Origin: HGM11788 sp964654945
GTDB lineage: Bacteria > Bacillota > Clostridia > Lachnospirales > CAG-274
Direction of reading: 5' to 3'
DNA: 7,001 bases
Assembly (NCBI GenBank): GCA_964654945.1
Contig: CAZZLN010000068.1
Span: forward strand, 1 to 7,001
In this document: piece by piece, positions 1 to 6,613 of the stretch
Position numbering within the stretch: position 1 is the stretch's first letter
Layout of the letters: each line of letters begins with the position of its first letter
Position numbers and translations under genes: made by a program
The notes under the pieces: generated by a model
Databases searched by the model: none
What the model was told of the DNA's origin: nothing
The model's input: the letters and a program-made list of their open reading frames with translations, nothing else

Positions 1-78
1 ATCAGTATAACCCATTGCCTTAAACAAAGAACGATGAGGAGTCTTGTCAGGACCTATTTTTACTCTATCACTTATCAT
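1..78 (-). CDS. ilvD: Dihydroxy-acid dehydratase, N-terminal 26 codons (partial)
   Basis: The left edge cuts this gene, and only its first 26 codons are visible. The readable start is MISDRVKIGPDKTPHRSLFK followed by AMGYTD. This matches the usual IlvD N-terminus, in which a basic stretch precedes a PHRSLFKAMGYTD-like motif. A strong ribosome binding site, AAGGAGG at 86-92, lies 7 nt before the ATG and fixes the start. IlvD is an iron-sulfur enzyme of the cytoplasm. It dehydrates 2,3-dihydroxy-isovalerate and 2,3-dihydroxy-3-methylvalerate to the 2-oxo acids that precede valine/leucine and isoleucine. Its place downstream of leuB, in the same cluster as ilvC and cimA, agrees with this role. 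The catalytic and cluster-binding cysteines lie outside the window, so integrity cannot be judged. Family assignment rests on a short but characteristic segment and on context. Confidence 0.88.
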   Translation of the reverse strand, partial: MISDRVKIGPDKTPHRSLFKAMGYTD

Positions 79-135
79 TTAGCATCCTCCTTAATATATT
101 GAAAAAATTGATTTCAATAATTTTATAATTTTAAA

Positions 136-154
136 GGTGGAGCAGAACCCCACC
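136..154 (-). terminator. GC-rich hairpin between leuB and ilvD; weak terminator or processing site
   Basis: Read on the minus strand, GGTGGGG and CTCCACC pair around the loop TTCTG, giving a 7-bp stem with one G-U pair. It begins about 17 nt after the leuB stop. Only TTT follows it before an A/T mixture, so it lacks a convincing U-tract. It may be a weak terminator, an attenuator reducing ilvD expression, or an RNA-stabilising hairpin. The rest of the 93-nt spacer is AT-rich and holds only the ilvD ribosome binding site. Confidence 0.35.
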
Positions 155-171
155 CTCAACAAATCTCAATA

Positions 172-1242
172 TTATAAGTTTTCAATAATTAACTTACCCA
201 TTTCTTTACAGCCAACCTGCTTCATACCCTCGCTCATAATATCACCTGTTCTGTAGCCAAGATTAAGCACCTTAGTAACTGCATCTTCAATGCACTTAGC
301 TTCATCAAGTAAGCCAAAGCTGTATTTTAACATCATAGCACCGGAAAGAATAGTTGCAATAGGATTGGCAATATCTTTTCCTGCTATATCAGGAGCAGAG
401 CCATGAACAGGCTCATACATACCAAGAGAGCCCTCACCTAAGCTTGCAGATGGTAACATACCGATTGAGCCTGTCATCTGAGAAGCCTCATCAGATAAAA
501 TATCACCAAAAATATTGCCTGTAACAATAACGTCAAATGTAGTAGGACGCATAATTAACTGCATAGAAGCATTGTCAACATATAAGTGGTCAAGCTCTAC
601 ATCAGGATAATCCTTAGCTACTTCAAGAACAACACTTCTCCAAAGTCTTGAAGACTCAAGAACATTCTGCTTATCTACATTTGTTACATGCTTATTTCTT
701 TTTCTTGCAATTTCAAATGCAGTTCTTGCAATTCTTTCAACTTCCTTAACAGCGTACTGCTCAACATCATAAGCAGCTTCACCTAAATCAGTCTGCTTTC
801 TGCCCTTTTCACCAAAGTACATACCGCCTGTAAGCTCTCTTACAACCATAATATCTACACCATCTTTAACGAGTTCAGGCTTTAAAGGACAAGCATCTTT
901 TAAGGCATCATGAAGTGTAGCAGGTCTTAAATTTGCATATAAGCCTAAAGCACCTCTTAAACCAAGCAAAGCTCTTTCAGGTCTTTTGTCACCGGGAAGG
1001 GTATCCCACTGCCAGCCGCCTACTGCACCAAGAAGCACAGAATCACTAGCCTTACAAACATCAATAGTTTCCTGTGGTAAAGGTTCGCCGCACTTATCAA
1101 TAGCGCAGCCTCCGCCTAATACATATGTATATTCAAATGTGTGGCCAAATTTTTTTCCAACAGCATTTAATACATTAATATTCTGTTCCATTACCTCAGG
1201 TCCGATACCGTCACCTGCTACAACAGCAATTTTAAAATTCAT
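172..1242 (-). CDS. leuB: 3-isopropylmalate dehydrogenase (also 3-methylmalate in the citramalate route)
   Basis: This is a 356-residue cytoplasmic NAD-dependent decarboxylating dehydrogenase, the normal length for LeuB. It converts 3-isopropylmalate to 2-oxoisocaproate (after spontaneous decarboxylation). In cimA-type pathways it also converts 3-methylmalate to 2-oxobutyrate. Visible motifs are the N-terminal GDGIGPEVM (10-18), substrate-binding arginines in GLRGALGLYANLRP (94-107), RELTGGMYFGEKGR (135-148), K191 in VDKQNVL, the metal site YVDNASMQLIM (221-231) with D223, the GNIFGDILSDEAS signature (242-254) with D247 and D251, and EPVHGSAPDIAGKDIANP (277-294), which forms the NAD site. The ATG at 1242 is chosen because AGAGG lies 9 nt upstream and the protein then begins MNFKIAVVAGDGIG as expected. 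The frame stays open back to a TTG at 1296, but that adds 18 basic residues translated from the repeat-like spacer. It follows leuD after an unusually long 189-nt gap. Confidence 0.97.
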   Translation of the reverse strand: MNFKIAVVAGDGIGPEVMEQNINVLNAVGKKFGHTFEYTYVLGGGCAIDKCGEPLPQETIDVCKASDSVLLGAVGGWQWDTLPGDKRPERALLGLRGALGLYANLRPATLHDALKDACPLKPELVKDGVDIMVVRELTGGMYFGEKGRKQTDLGEAAYDVEQYAVKEVERIARTAFEIARKRNKHVTNVDKQNVLESSRLWRSVVLEVAKDYPDVELDHLYVDNASMQLIMRPTTFDVIVTGNIFGDILSDEASQMTGSIGMLPSASLGEGSLGMYEPVHGSAPDIAGKDIANPIATILSGAMMLKYSFGLLDEAKCIEDAVTKVLNLGYRTGDIMSEGMKQVGCKEMGKLIIENL

Positions 1243-1251
1243 TTTTAAAAA

Positions 1252-1256
1252 CCTCT
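1252..1256 (-). promoter_or_regulatory. Ribosome binding site that decides the leuB start
   Basis: AGAGG on the minus strand lies 9 nt before the ATG at 1242. The alternative in-frame TTG at 1296 has only AAAGG 2 nt away, too close, and GAGG about 12 nt away. The family's N-terminus also begins at the ATG, so the downstream start is preferred. Confidence 0.7.
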
Positions 1257-1293
1257 TTTCAAATCTTAATCTAATCTTATTTGAATGTGATTG

Positions 1294-1414
1294 CAATACC
1301 TTTCATACCTCAAATTTTTTCGTTTTGCATCTGAAACTGCAAAGCCTTCAAAAATTTGTTGTTTCCCGCAAATTCGCTAAAGCAAATTCACTGTCAGCAA
1401 CCGGTATTGTCAGC
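1294..1414. repeat. Structured, repeat-rich spacer between leuD and leuB; candidate miniature/dispersed element
   Basis: The 189-nt leuD-leuB gap is non-coding and packed with short repeats. CAATACC (1294-1300) and GGTATTG (1403-1409) form 7-bp inverted ends. Inside, CAAATTTTT (1311-1319) pairs with AAAAATTTG (1350-1358), and TTTGCA (1324-1329) pairs with TGCAAA (1338-1343) around an 8-nt loop, making a nested hairpin. TGTCAGC occurs twice (1392-1398, 1408-1414) and GCAAATTC twice (1368-1375, 1382-1389). No transposase is present and no frame is open across it. The other intra-operon gaps of the leu genes are under 15 nt, so this looks like an insertion. I infer a MITE-like or dispersed palindromic element. 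Only one copy is in the window, so repetition in the genome is unproven. The outer boundaries are approximate. Confidence 0.5.
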
Positions 1415-1431
1415 TATTGCCCTAAATTAAA

Positions 1432-1935
1432 TCACAAACCTAATTTAATCTTAGTCTGTTCAATAAGTCCGCCAACCTTGAACATTTCCTGCATAAATTC
1501 AGGGAATGGTTCAGCCTGATAGGTCTTATTTTTAGTAATATTAGTAATAACACCTGTGTCGAAATCAACCTCGACCTTGTCACCCATTTCAATATCATTG
1601 GCAGCTTCTTCACACTCAAGAATAGGTAAGCCTATATTAATAGCATTTCTATAGAAAATTCTTGCAAAAGTTTTTGCAATTACGCAAGAAATACCGCTTG
1701 CCTTAATAGCAATAGGTGCGTGTTCTCTTGAAGAACCACAGCCAAAATTCTTTTCAGCAACAATAATGTCACCATCTTTAACATTTTCAACAAATTTAAC
1801 TGTTGAATGAATAGCATCTTCCATACAGTGCTTAGCAAGCTCCTGTGGATCAGATGAATTTAAGTATCTGGCAGGGATAATAACGTCAGTATCAATATTA
1901 TCACCATATTTAAAAACTGTACCGCAAGCTTTCAT
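1432..1935 (-). CDS. leuD: 3-isopropylmalate dehydratase small subunit (short LeuD type)
   Basis: This is the 167-residue small, swivelling-domain subunit of the LeuC-LeuD isomerase. The complex interconverts 2- and 3-isopropylmalate and, in the citramalate pathway, converts citramalate to 3-methylmalate. Seen in the protein are GDNIDTDVIIPARYL (11-25), GCGSSREHAP (65-74), which carries the substrate-contacting loop, and IFYRNAINIGLPIL (93-106). The length fits the short LeuD form common in Clostridia and archaea rather than the roughly 200-residue enterobacterial form. The ATG at 1935 has AAGGAGG at 1945-1951 with 9 nt spacing. An earlier ATG at 1942 is in another frame. The gene begins 14 nt after leuC, whose TAA stop overlaps the ribosome binding site, so the subunits are probably made in balance by translational coupling. 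Homoaconitase small subunits share this fold, but the context favours LeuD. Confidence 0.96.
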   Translation of the reverse strand: MKACGTVFKYGDNIDTDVIIPARYLNSSDPQELAKHCMEDAIHSTVKFVENVKDGDIIVAEKNFGCGSSREHAPIAIKASGISCVIAKTFARIFYRNAINIGLPILECEEAANDIEMGDKVEVDFDTGVITNITKNKTYQAEPFPEFMQEMFKVGGLIEQTKIKLGL

Positions 1936-1944
1936 TATTCATAT

Positions 1945-1951
1945 CCTCCTT
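1945..1951 (-). promoter_or_regulatory. leuD ribosome binding site overlapping the leuC stop codon
   Basis: The minus strand reads TAAGGAGGAT, in which TAA (1952-1950) ends leuC and AAGGAGG is the leuD Shine-Dalgarno. A ribosome terminating on leuC covers this site, an arrangement expected to couple translation of the two subunits. Confidence 0.8.
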
Positions 1952-3212
1952 ACTTAATATCCTCCGGATCAGTGATTACACCTGTGATAGCTGTAGCAGC
2001 TGCAACAGCAGGACTTGCCAGATAAACCTCTGATTCAGGGTGTCCCATACGACCGATAAAGTTTCTGTTAGTAGTAGATAAAGCTCTCTCACCCTTAGCA
2101 AGAATACCCATATGTCCGCCTAAACAAGGACCACAGGTTGGAGTTGAGAAAGCACAGCCTGCTTCAACAAAAATCTTAGCAAGACCTTCTTCAAGGCACT
2201 GTAACCAAATTTTCTGAGTGCCTGGAAGAATAATAACTCTTAACTTAGGATTAATCTTCCTGCCTTTTAATATAGCAGCGGCAGCTCTCATATCACTAAT
2301 TCTGCCGTTTGTACATGAACCGATAACAACCTGATCCATAGAAAGACCCTTAGCTTCATCTATAGTCTTAGTATTTTCAGGAAGATGCGGAAATGCAACA
2401 GTTGGTCTTAAGGCTGATAAATCAATTTCATAAACCGCATCATATTCTGCATCTTCATCAGCTGCATAAATTACAGGATTTTTCTGTGAATGTTCCTTAA
2501 CATATTCCAATGTCTTTTCATCAACAGGGAATATACCATTCTTGCCGCCTGCTTCAATAGCCATATTAGCAATTGTAAATCTATCGTCCATAGAAAGATA
2601 CTGCAATCCATCACCTGCAAATTCCATAGACTTATATAATGCACCGTCAACACCAATCATACCAATAATGTGAAGAATAATATCCTTACCGCTTACCCAC
2701 TTGGCAGGTTTATTCTTTAAAACAAATTTTAATGCACTGGGAACTTTGAACCAAGCAACACCTCTTGCCATACCAACAGCCATATCAGTAGAGCCGACAC
2801 CTGTTGAAAAAGCACCTAAAGCACCATATGTACAAGTATGAGAGTCAGCACCGATAATAACATCACCGGGCACTGCAAGACCGGATTCAGGAATAAGACA
2901 ATGCTCAATACCCATCTGACCTACTTCAAAATAATTTTTAACTTCTTTTTCATGAGCAAATTCTCTGATATATTTACAATGCTCTGCTGATTTAATATCC
3001 TTATTAGGTGTAAAGTGGTCAGGCACAATTGCGACCTTTTCCTTATCAAACACCTTGTCTACACCAATTTTATTAAACTCGGTAACTGCAACCGGAGTTG
3101 TAACATCATTACCAAGTACAAGGTCAAGCTTAGCTTCAATAAGCTGACCCGCCTTAACAGACTCAAGACCTGCGTGAGCTGCTAAAATTTTCTGAGTCAT
3201 AGTCATACCCAT
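1950..3212 (-). CDS. leuC: 3-isopropylmalate dehydratase large subunit
   Basis: This is the 420-residue aconitase-family large subunit that holds the [4Fe-4S] cluster and works with LeuD in the cytoplasm. The cluster ligands are visible as Cys300 in GSCTNGR (298-304) and Cys360/Cys363 in TPTCGPCLGGHMG (357-369). Other family motifs are the active-site segment GADSHTCTYGALG (121-133), STGVGSTDMA (136-145) and NRNFIGRMGH (382-391). The length of about 420 matches the short LeuC type that pairs with short LeuD, rather than the roughly 465-residue type. The ATG at 3212 is supported by AGGAGG 8 nt upstream; ATG codons at 3206 and 3200 are in frame but farther from this site. In this locus the enzyme can act on isopropylmalate (leucine) and probably on citramalate made by the adjacent cimA (isoleucine). 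Homoaconitase is the main alternative, judged unlikely from the neighbours. Confidence 0.97.
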   Translation of the reverse strand: MGMTMTQKILAAHAGLESVKAGQLIEAKLDLVLGNDVTTPVAVTEFNKIGVDKVFDKEKVAIVPDHFTPNKDIKSAEHCKYIREFAHEKEVKNYFEVGQMGIEHCLIPESGLAVPGDVIIGADSHTCTYGALGAFSTGVGSTDMAVGMARGVAWFKVPSALKFVLKNKPAKWVSGKDIILHIIGMIGVDGALYKSMEFAGDGLQYLSMDDRFTIANMAIEAGGKNGIFPVDEKTLEYVKEHSQKNPVIYAADEDAEYDAVYEIDLSALRPTVAFPHLPENTKTIDEAKGLSMDQVVIGSCTNGRISDMRAAAAILKGRKINPKLRVIILPGTQKIWLQCLEEGLAKIFVEAGCAFSTPTCGPCLGGHMGILAKGERALSTTNRNFIGRMGHPESEVYLASPAVAAATAITGVITDPEDIK

Positions 3213-3220
3213 ATTTTTGT

Positions 3221-3226
3221 CCTCCT
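3221..3226 (-). promoter_or_regulatory. leuC ribosome binding site overlapping the cimA stop codon
   Basis: On the minus strand TAGGAGG merges the cimA stop TAG (3227-3225) with the AGGAGG of leuC, 8 nt before its ATG. Only 12 nt separate the two coding regions. This points to one transcript and coupled translation of cimA and leuC. Confidence 0.8.
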
Positions 3227-4814
3227 ATATAAAGTTTTTATACTTTTCTTCTATATCTTTAATAAGTTTATATTCAATTGAGTCCACAAGAGCAATCCAG
3301 CTTGCCTCAATAATATCCTGTGAAACACCTACAGTAGTCCAGCTATCTCTGCCATCGCTTGATTCAATAAGCACTCTTACCTTTGATGCAGTAGCAGAGT
3401 TAGAATCCAGAACTCTTACCTTATAATCTGTAAGATGCACTGTTGCAAGGCTCGGATAGAAAACTTCAAGGGCCTTTCTAAGTGCCTTATCAAGTGCATT
3501 GACAGGTCCGTCCCCCTCTGCTGCGGTTATTTCAGACCTGCCGTCTACCTTAACCTTAATCATAGCAGCAGCAGTTTGTCCCTCTGCTATAGGCGGATGC
3601 TCTCCAATAATTTTAAATGTTTCAAGCTCAAAAAAAGGCTTGTATTTTCCAAGAGCTTTTCTTATCATTAATTCAAAGGCGCCATCAGCACCCTCAAATT
3701 GATAACCCTCATATTCAAGCTCTTTAAGCTTGTTTATAATAAGTGTTGTTTCCTCAGAATTTTTTTCTACATTTGGAGAAATCTTTTGAATTTTAGAAAG
3801 AATAGTAGTTCTGCCTGCAACCTCGCTTGTAAGAAATTTTCTTTCATTTCCGACAACAGACGGATCTATATGTTCAAAGCTTCTGCTTGACTTACACACA
3901 CCGTCAATGTGCATACCTCCCTTATGAGCAAAAGCGGTTTTACCAACAAAAGGTTCTCTGTCTGAAAGCTTTAAATTAGCAATTTCACTTACTTCTCTTG
4001 CAGTATGAGTAAGCTCTGTCATATTTTCCTGCGGAATACAAATATAATTTTGTTTAACCTGTAGGTTAGGGATAATTGTAGAAAGATTTGCATTACCGCA
4101 TCTTTCACCAAAGCCTGTAAAAGTCCCCTGAATATGTCTTGCACCTGCATTTACAGCCATTATTGAATTTGCAACAGCCATACCGCAGTCATTATGTGCA
4201 TGAATACCTACTATAATGCCAAATCTATCAACAACAGTTTTTGTTATATCATAAATTTCATTTGGAAATGTGCCGCCGTTTGTGTCGCAAAGACACAGGC
4301 AATCAGCACCTCCCTGAACTGCTGCATCAAGAGTTTTCAGAGCATATTTACTGTTGTTTTTATAACCGTCAAAAAAATGCTCCGCATCAAACACTACAGT
4401 TTTACCCTTTTCCTTTAAATAGGAAATGGTATCATATATCATTTCAATATTTTCCTGAAGTGTAGCATTGATAATATCAGTTACATGAAAATCCCATGAC
4501 TTGCCGAAAATTGAAACTGTTTTGGTTTCAGCTCCCAACAACGCTCTTATATTTCCATCCTCTGAGGGTGAAATGCCACGTCTTCTGGTACTTCCAAAGG
4601 CAGCAATCTCAGTATTTTTTAGTTCTATATTTTTAATTTTCTCAAAGAATTCCAAATCCTTTGGATTAGAACCCGGGTTGCCTGCTTCTATATAGCTTAT
4701 GCCCAGATTATCAAGAGCTTTAACAACCTTGATTTTGTCCTCTACACTAAAGGATACACCCTCAGCCTGTGCTCCATCCCTTAATGTAGAGTCAAATATT
4801 GTCACTCTGTCCAT
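3225..4814 (-). CDS. cimA: (R)-citramalate synthase
   Basis: This 529-residue cytoplasmic enzyme condenses acetyl-CoA with pyruvate to form (R)-citramalate, the first step of the threonine-independent isoleucine route. The N-terminal HMGL-like TIM barrel (about 1-275) shows FDSTLRDGAQAEGVSFS (7-23), the metal-binding HAHND (205-209) and GFGERCGNANL (234-244). The last 130 or so residues form the LeuA-type regulatory domain, where the end product normally binds. DSTLRDGAQ, in place of the DTTLRDGEQ typical of LeuA, together with the overall length, fits the CimA branch of the 2-isopropylmalate synthase family. The ATG at 4814 has AAGGAGG (4820-4826) just upstream. It directly precedes leuC and leuDB, whose products carry citramalate on to 2-oxobutyrate, supporting this role over LeuA or homocitrate synthase. 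Substrate choice is inferred from sequence type and context. Confidence 0.92.
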   Translation of the reverse strand: MDRVTIFDSTLRDGAQAEGVSFSVEDKIKVVKALDNLGISYIEAGNPGSNPKDLEFFEKIKNIELKNTEIAAFGSTRRRGISPSEDGNIRALLGAETKTVSIFGKSWDFHVTDIINATLQENIEMIYDTISYLKEKGKTVVFDAEHFFDGYKNNSKYALKTLDAAVQGGADCLCLCDTNGGTFPNEIYDITKTVVDRFGIIVGIHAHNDCGMAVANSIMAVNAGARHIQGTFTGFGERCGNANLSTIIPNLQVKQNYICIPQENMTELTHTAREVSEIANLKLSDREPFVGKTAFAHKGGMHIDGVCKSSRSFEHIDPSVVGNERKFLTSEVAGRTTILSKIQKISPNVEKNSEETTLIINKLKELEYEGYQFEGADGAFELMIRKALGKYKPFFELETFKIIGEHPPIAEGQTAAAMIKVKVDGRSEITAAEGDGPVNALDKALRKALEVFYPSLATVHLTDYKVRVLDSNSATASKVRVLIESSDGRDSWTTVGVSQDIIEASWIALVDSIEYKLIKDIEEKYKNFI

Positions 4815-4840
4815 AACTGCCTCCTTATAATTGTTAATAT

Positions 4841-4872
4841 ATAAGGCTGCATTATAAATAATGCAGCCTTAT
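4841..4872 (-). terminator. Perfect 14-bp hairpin between the transporter gene and cimA
   Basis: ATAAGGCTGCATTA (4841-4854) and its exact complement (4859-4872) enclose a 4-nt loop, TAAA. It lies 38 nt after the transporter stop and 26 nt before the cimA ATG. The 3' flank in the transcript is TA-rich (ATATTAAC) rather than a pure U-run, so it is a plausible but imperfect intrinsic terminator. There is no room for a promoter between it and cimA. If cimA has its own promoter, this hairpin must lie in the cimA leader, near its 5' end. Confidence 0.55.
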
Positions 4873-4881
4873 TAACTTTTG

Positions 4882-4909
4882 ATTATCAGTAATTAAATTT
4901 TAAAAACAA
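4882..4909 (-). promoter_or_regulatory. Candidate promoter for cimA-leuCDB
   Basis: On the minus strand TTGTTT (4904-4909) and GATAAT (4882-4887) are separated by 16 nt, resembling a sigma-A promoter with one mismatch in the -10 box. Transcription would begin near 4875, immediately before the 14-bp hairpin. The region is very AT-rich, so chance matches are expected; this is an inference from pattern only. Confidence 0.35.
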
Positions 4910-4910
4910 A

Positions 4911-6515
4911 TTACTTACTTAATGATACATAGAAGAATATAGCAATAACTGCGATAACTGCTAATAAGATAATAGTATTCTTTAAAGTAAAGAACTTCTC
5001 GCCTTCATGATAACCCATCTTGTTATTACCAAAGCATTCTTCATATTTGAAGCCTGACAACTGTTCAACAACAGTCTTAACTTCCGGCTTAACGTCTTCT
5101 TTCTTGCCGCCTGCATGAATTCTTGCGATTTCATCAATAACAATCTGATGAGTATTATGATCAAGCTTCATTCTTAATGTGAAGTAGATACCAATAATTG
5201 CAAGACCGCAAACACCGATTAATAATACGCCAAGAATAGCTGTTCTGGCTTCCGGTGGCTGAACTTCAGCTTTCTTATCAAAATTGTTAAGAGCAAGAAC
5301 GATACCTAAAGCCTGAACAACGATAAATCTCATAAGCTTGCCTGCCATTGTCATAGCACCTGCGTAAACGCCTTCACGTCTACGGTCAGTAACCACTTCG
5401 TCAACATCAGCCATAAATGTATAAGTTGACCAAGGAATGTAATAAACAGTACCGGTACCTAAACCAAAGATTGTAGTAATGATAATGATTAATACAGTAG
5501 ATTCATGGTAACCAAATACTGCTGTAAAGATGTAGCCTAATACGGCAAGGATAACTACTGCAAGACCCATAATATATGGCTTCTTAAAGCCAATCTTAGC
5601 AACGATGGCCATTGCTACGAATGTTGAAACTAACTGACAAACTGCTGACCAGCTGTTCATTGAAGCGGCAAAAGCCTTCTGCTGACCAATAACATAAACA
5701 ATATAGTATGTAAATGTAGATGCAAATAACCATTCAGCACCGAAGCCAAAAAGATACATACCTAAATGGTGTCTGAAAACTTTAAGATTTAAAGTAGATA
5801 AGTTATCAATATATAACTTTTTAAGACCTTCACCTAAGCTCTTAACATTTTCCATCTTAACTTCTTCAGGAGATCTTTCCCAAGAGTTGAAGTATAATAA
5901 TATAAGAGAAACCATCATAATAACACAGTAAGTACCTGCTGTTGCAAGGTAAGGAACCGGATTAGACTGATCTTCACCACAGATTAAGAAGAATATACCA
6001 GGGATACCTGATGCAAGGAAGTTTGCAACCTTACCCATAGCAGCCTTCCAGCCTGTAAGGAATGTTCTTTCATTGAAATCACTTGTCATTTCAACTGCAA
6101 GAGTTTCATAAGGAATCATTACACTAGTGTAAACAAGCTCAAATGCAAGGAATGTAAATAAGTGATATAACATATTTGGTGTTGGATCCCAGTTTCCTGT
6201 TGGCAGCCACATTAATGGATATAATAACATAAGTGGAATACCTAATAAAATAAAGAATCTACGACGACCAAACTTTCTGCCTATAGCTGTCTTATAGAAG
6301 TTATCAGTAATAAAGCCCATTACAGGATTTAAAATAACGTCAAACAATGTAGGAAGACCAACTACTGTTGCAGCAGCAATCGGATCCATCTGACAAACTG
6401 TTGTTAAATAAATAAGTAACCAAGCACTTGTAATGGCAAGAGGGCCACTGCCTAAAAGGTTACAGCAACCATAGGCAAACTTAGTCATAGTAGTAATTTT
6501 TCTTTTCTTCTCCAT
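4911..6515 (-). CDS. MFS transporter of the glycoside-pentoside-hexuronide (GPH/MelB) type
   Basis: This 534-residue inner-membrane protein is a secondary transporter, probably a cation symporter; the substrate is unknown. It begins with a short basic segment (MEKKRK) and a first membrane helix at about 18-40. The GPH signature follows: FDVILNPVMGFITDN (58-72), with aspartates D59 and D71, then a basic loop GRKFGRRRFF (79-88). Further hydrophobic helices are spread to about 447, including 340-365, whose end carries YYIPWSTYTFMADVDEV (358-374), a characteristic GPH cytoplasmic-loop segment. After helix 12 comes a polar region (about 448-508) rich in charged residues and then an additional hydrophobic segment, 513-531, at the extreme C-terminus. 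MelB-type proteins usually end after helix 12, so this tail is odd. GGAGG at 6523-6527 lies 7 nt before the ATG. Family members mostly carry sugars or glycosides; its position between ilvC and cimA does not reveal a substrate. Confidence 0.85.
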   Translation of the reverse strand: MEKKRKITTMTKFAYGCCNLLGSGPLAITSAWLLIYLTTVCQMDPIAAATVVGLPTLFDVILNPVMGFITDNFYKTAIGRKFGRRRFFILLGIPLMLLYPLMWLPTGNWDPTPNMLYHLFTFLAFELVYTSVMIPYETLAVEMTSDFNERTFLTGWKAAMGKVANFLASGIPGIFFLICGEDQSNPVPYLATAGTYCVIMMVSLILLYFNSWERSPEEVKMENVKSLGEGLKKLYIDNLSTLNLKVFRHHLGMYLFGFGAEWLFASTFTYYIVYVIGQQKAFAASMNSWSAVCQLVSTFVAMAIVAKIGFKKPYIMGLAVVILAVLGYIFTAVFGYHESTVLIIIITTIFGLGTGTVYYIPWSTYTFMADVDEVVTDRRREGVYAGAMTMAGKLMRFIVVQALGIVLALNNFDKKAEVQPPEARTAILGVLLIGVCGLAIIGIYFTLRMKLDHNTHQIVIDEIARIHAGGKKEDVKPEVKTVVEQLSGFKYEECFGNNKMGYHEGEKFFTLKNTIILLAVIAVIAIFFYVSLSK

Positions 6516-6613
6516 TATCTCGCCTCCAAAATTAATTTAATAAAATAATAATAGTGTTTTAACAACTCTCTCTAACACAATAAACTCTATTACTTTCTAC
6601 CCCTTCTGACGGT

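Noticed and set aside
1311..1358. Intrinsic terminator after leuD
   Set aside because: The nested hairpin is not followed by a U-tract on the minus strand, and leuB downstream has no other obvious promoter; it is better treated as part of the repeat-like element.
986..1519. Plus-strand open frame of 177 codons
   Set aside because: It lies antisense to leuB, across the repeat-like spacer and into leuD, and its translation is low-complexity with no recognisable domain. It is a shadow of the real minus-strand genes.
2471..2656. Minus-strand 61-codon frame inside leuC
   Set aside because: It is entirely inside leuC in another frame, with no family resemblance.
3217..4695. Several plus-strand frames of 63-78 codons opposite cimA
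   Set aside because: All overlap the well-supported cimA gene antisense and have no recognisable products.
4815..4910. T-box or amino-acid leader-peptide attenuator upstream of cimA
   Set aside because: The spacer is only 96 nt, with no T-box motif and no short frame rich in Leu/Ile/Val codons ahead of the hairpin.
4982..5164. Minus-strand 60-codon frame within the transporter gene
   Set aside because: It is out of frame with, and wholly contained in, the transporter gene, whose protein sequence is continuous and convincing.
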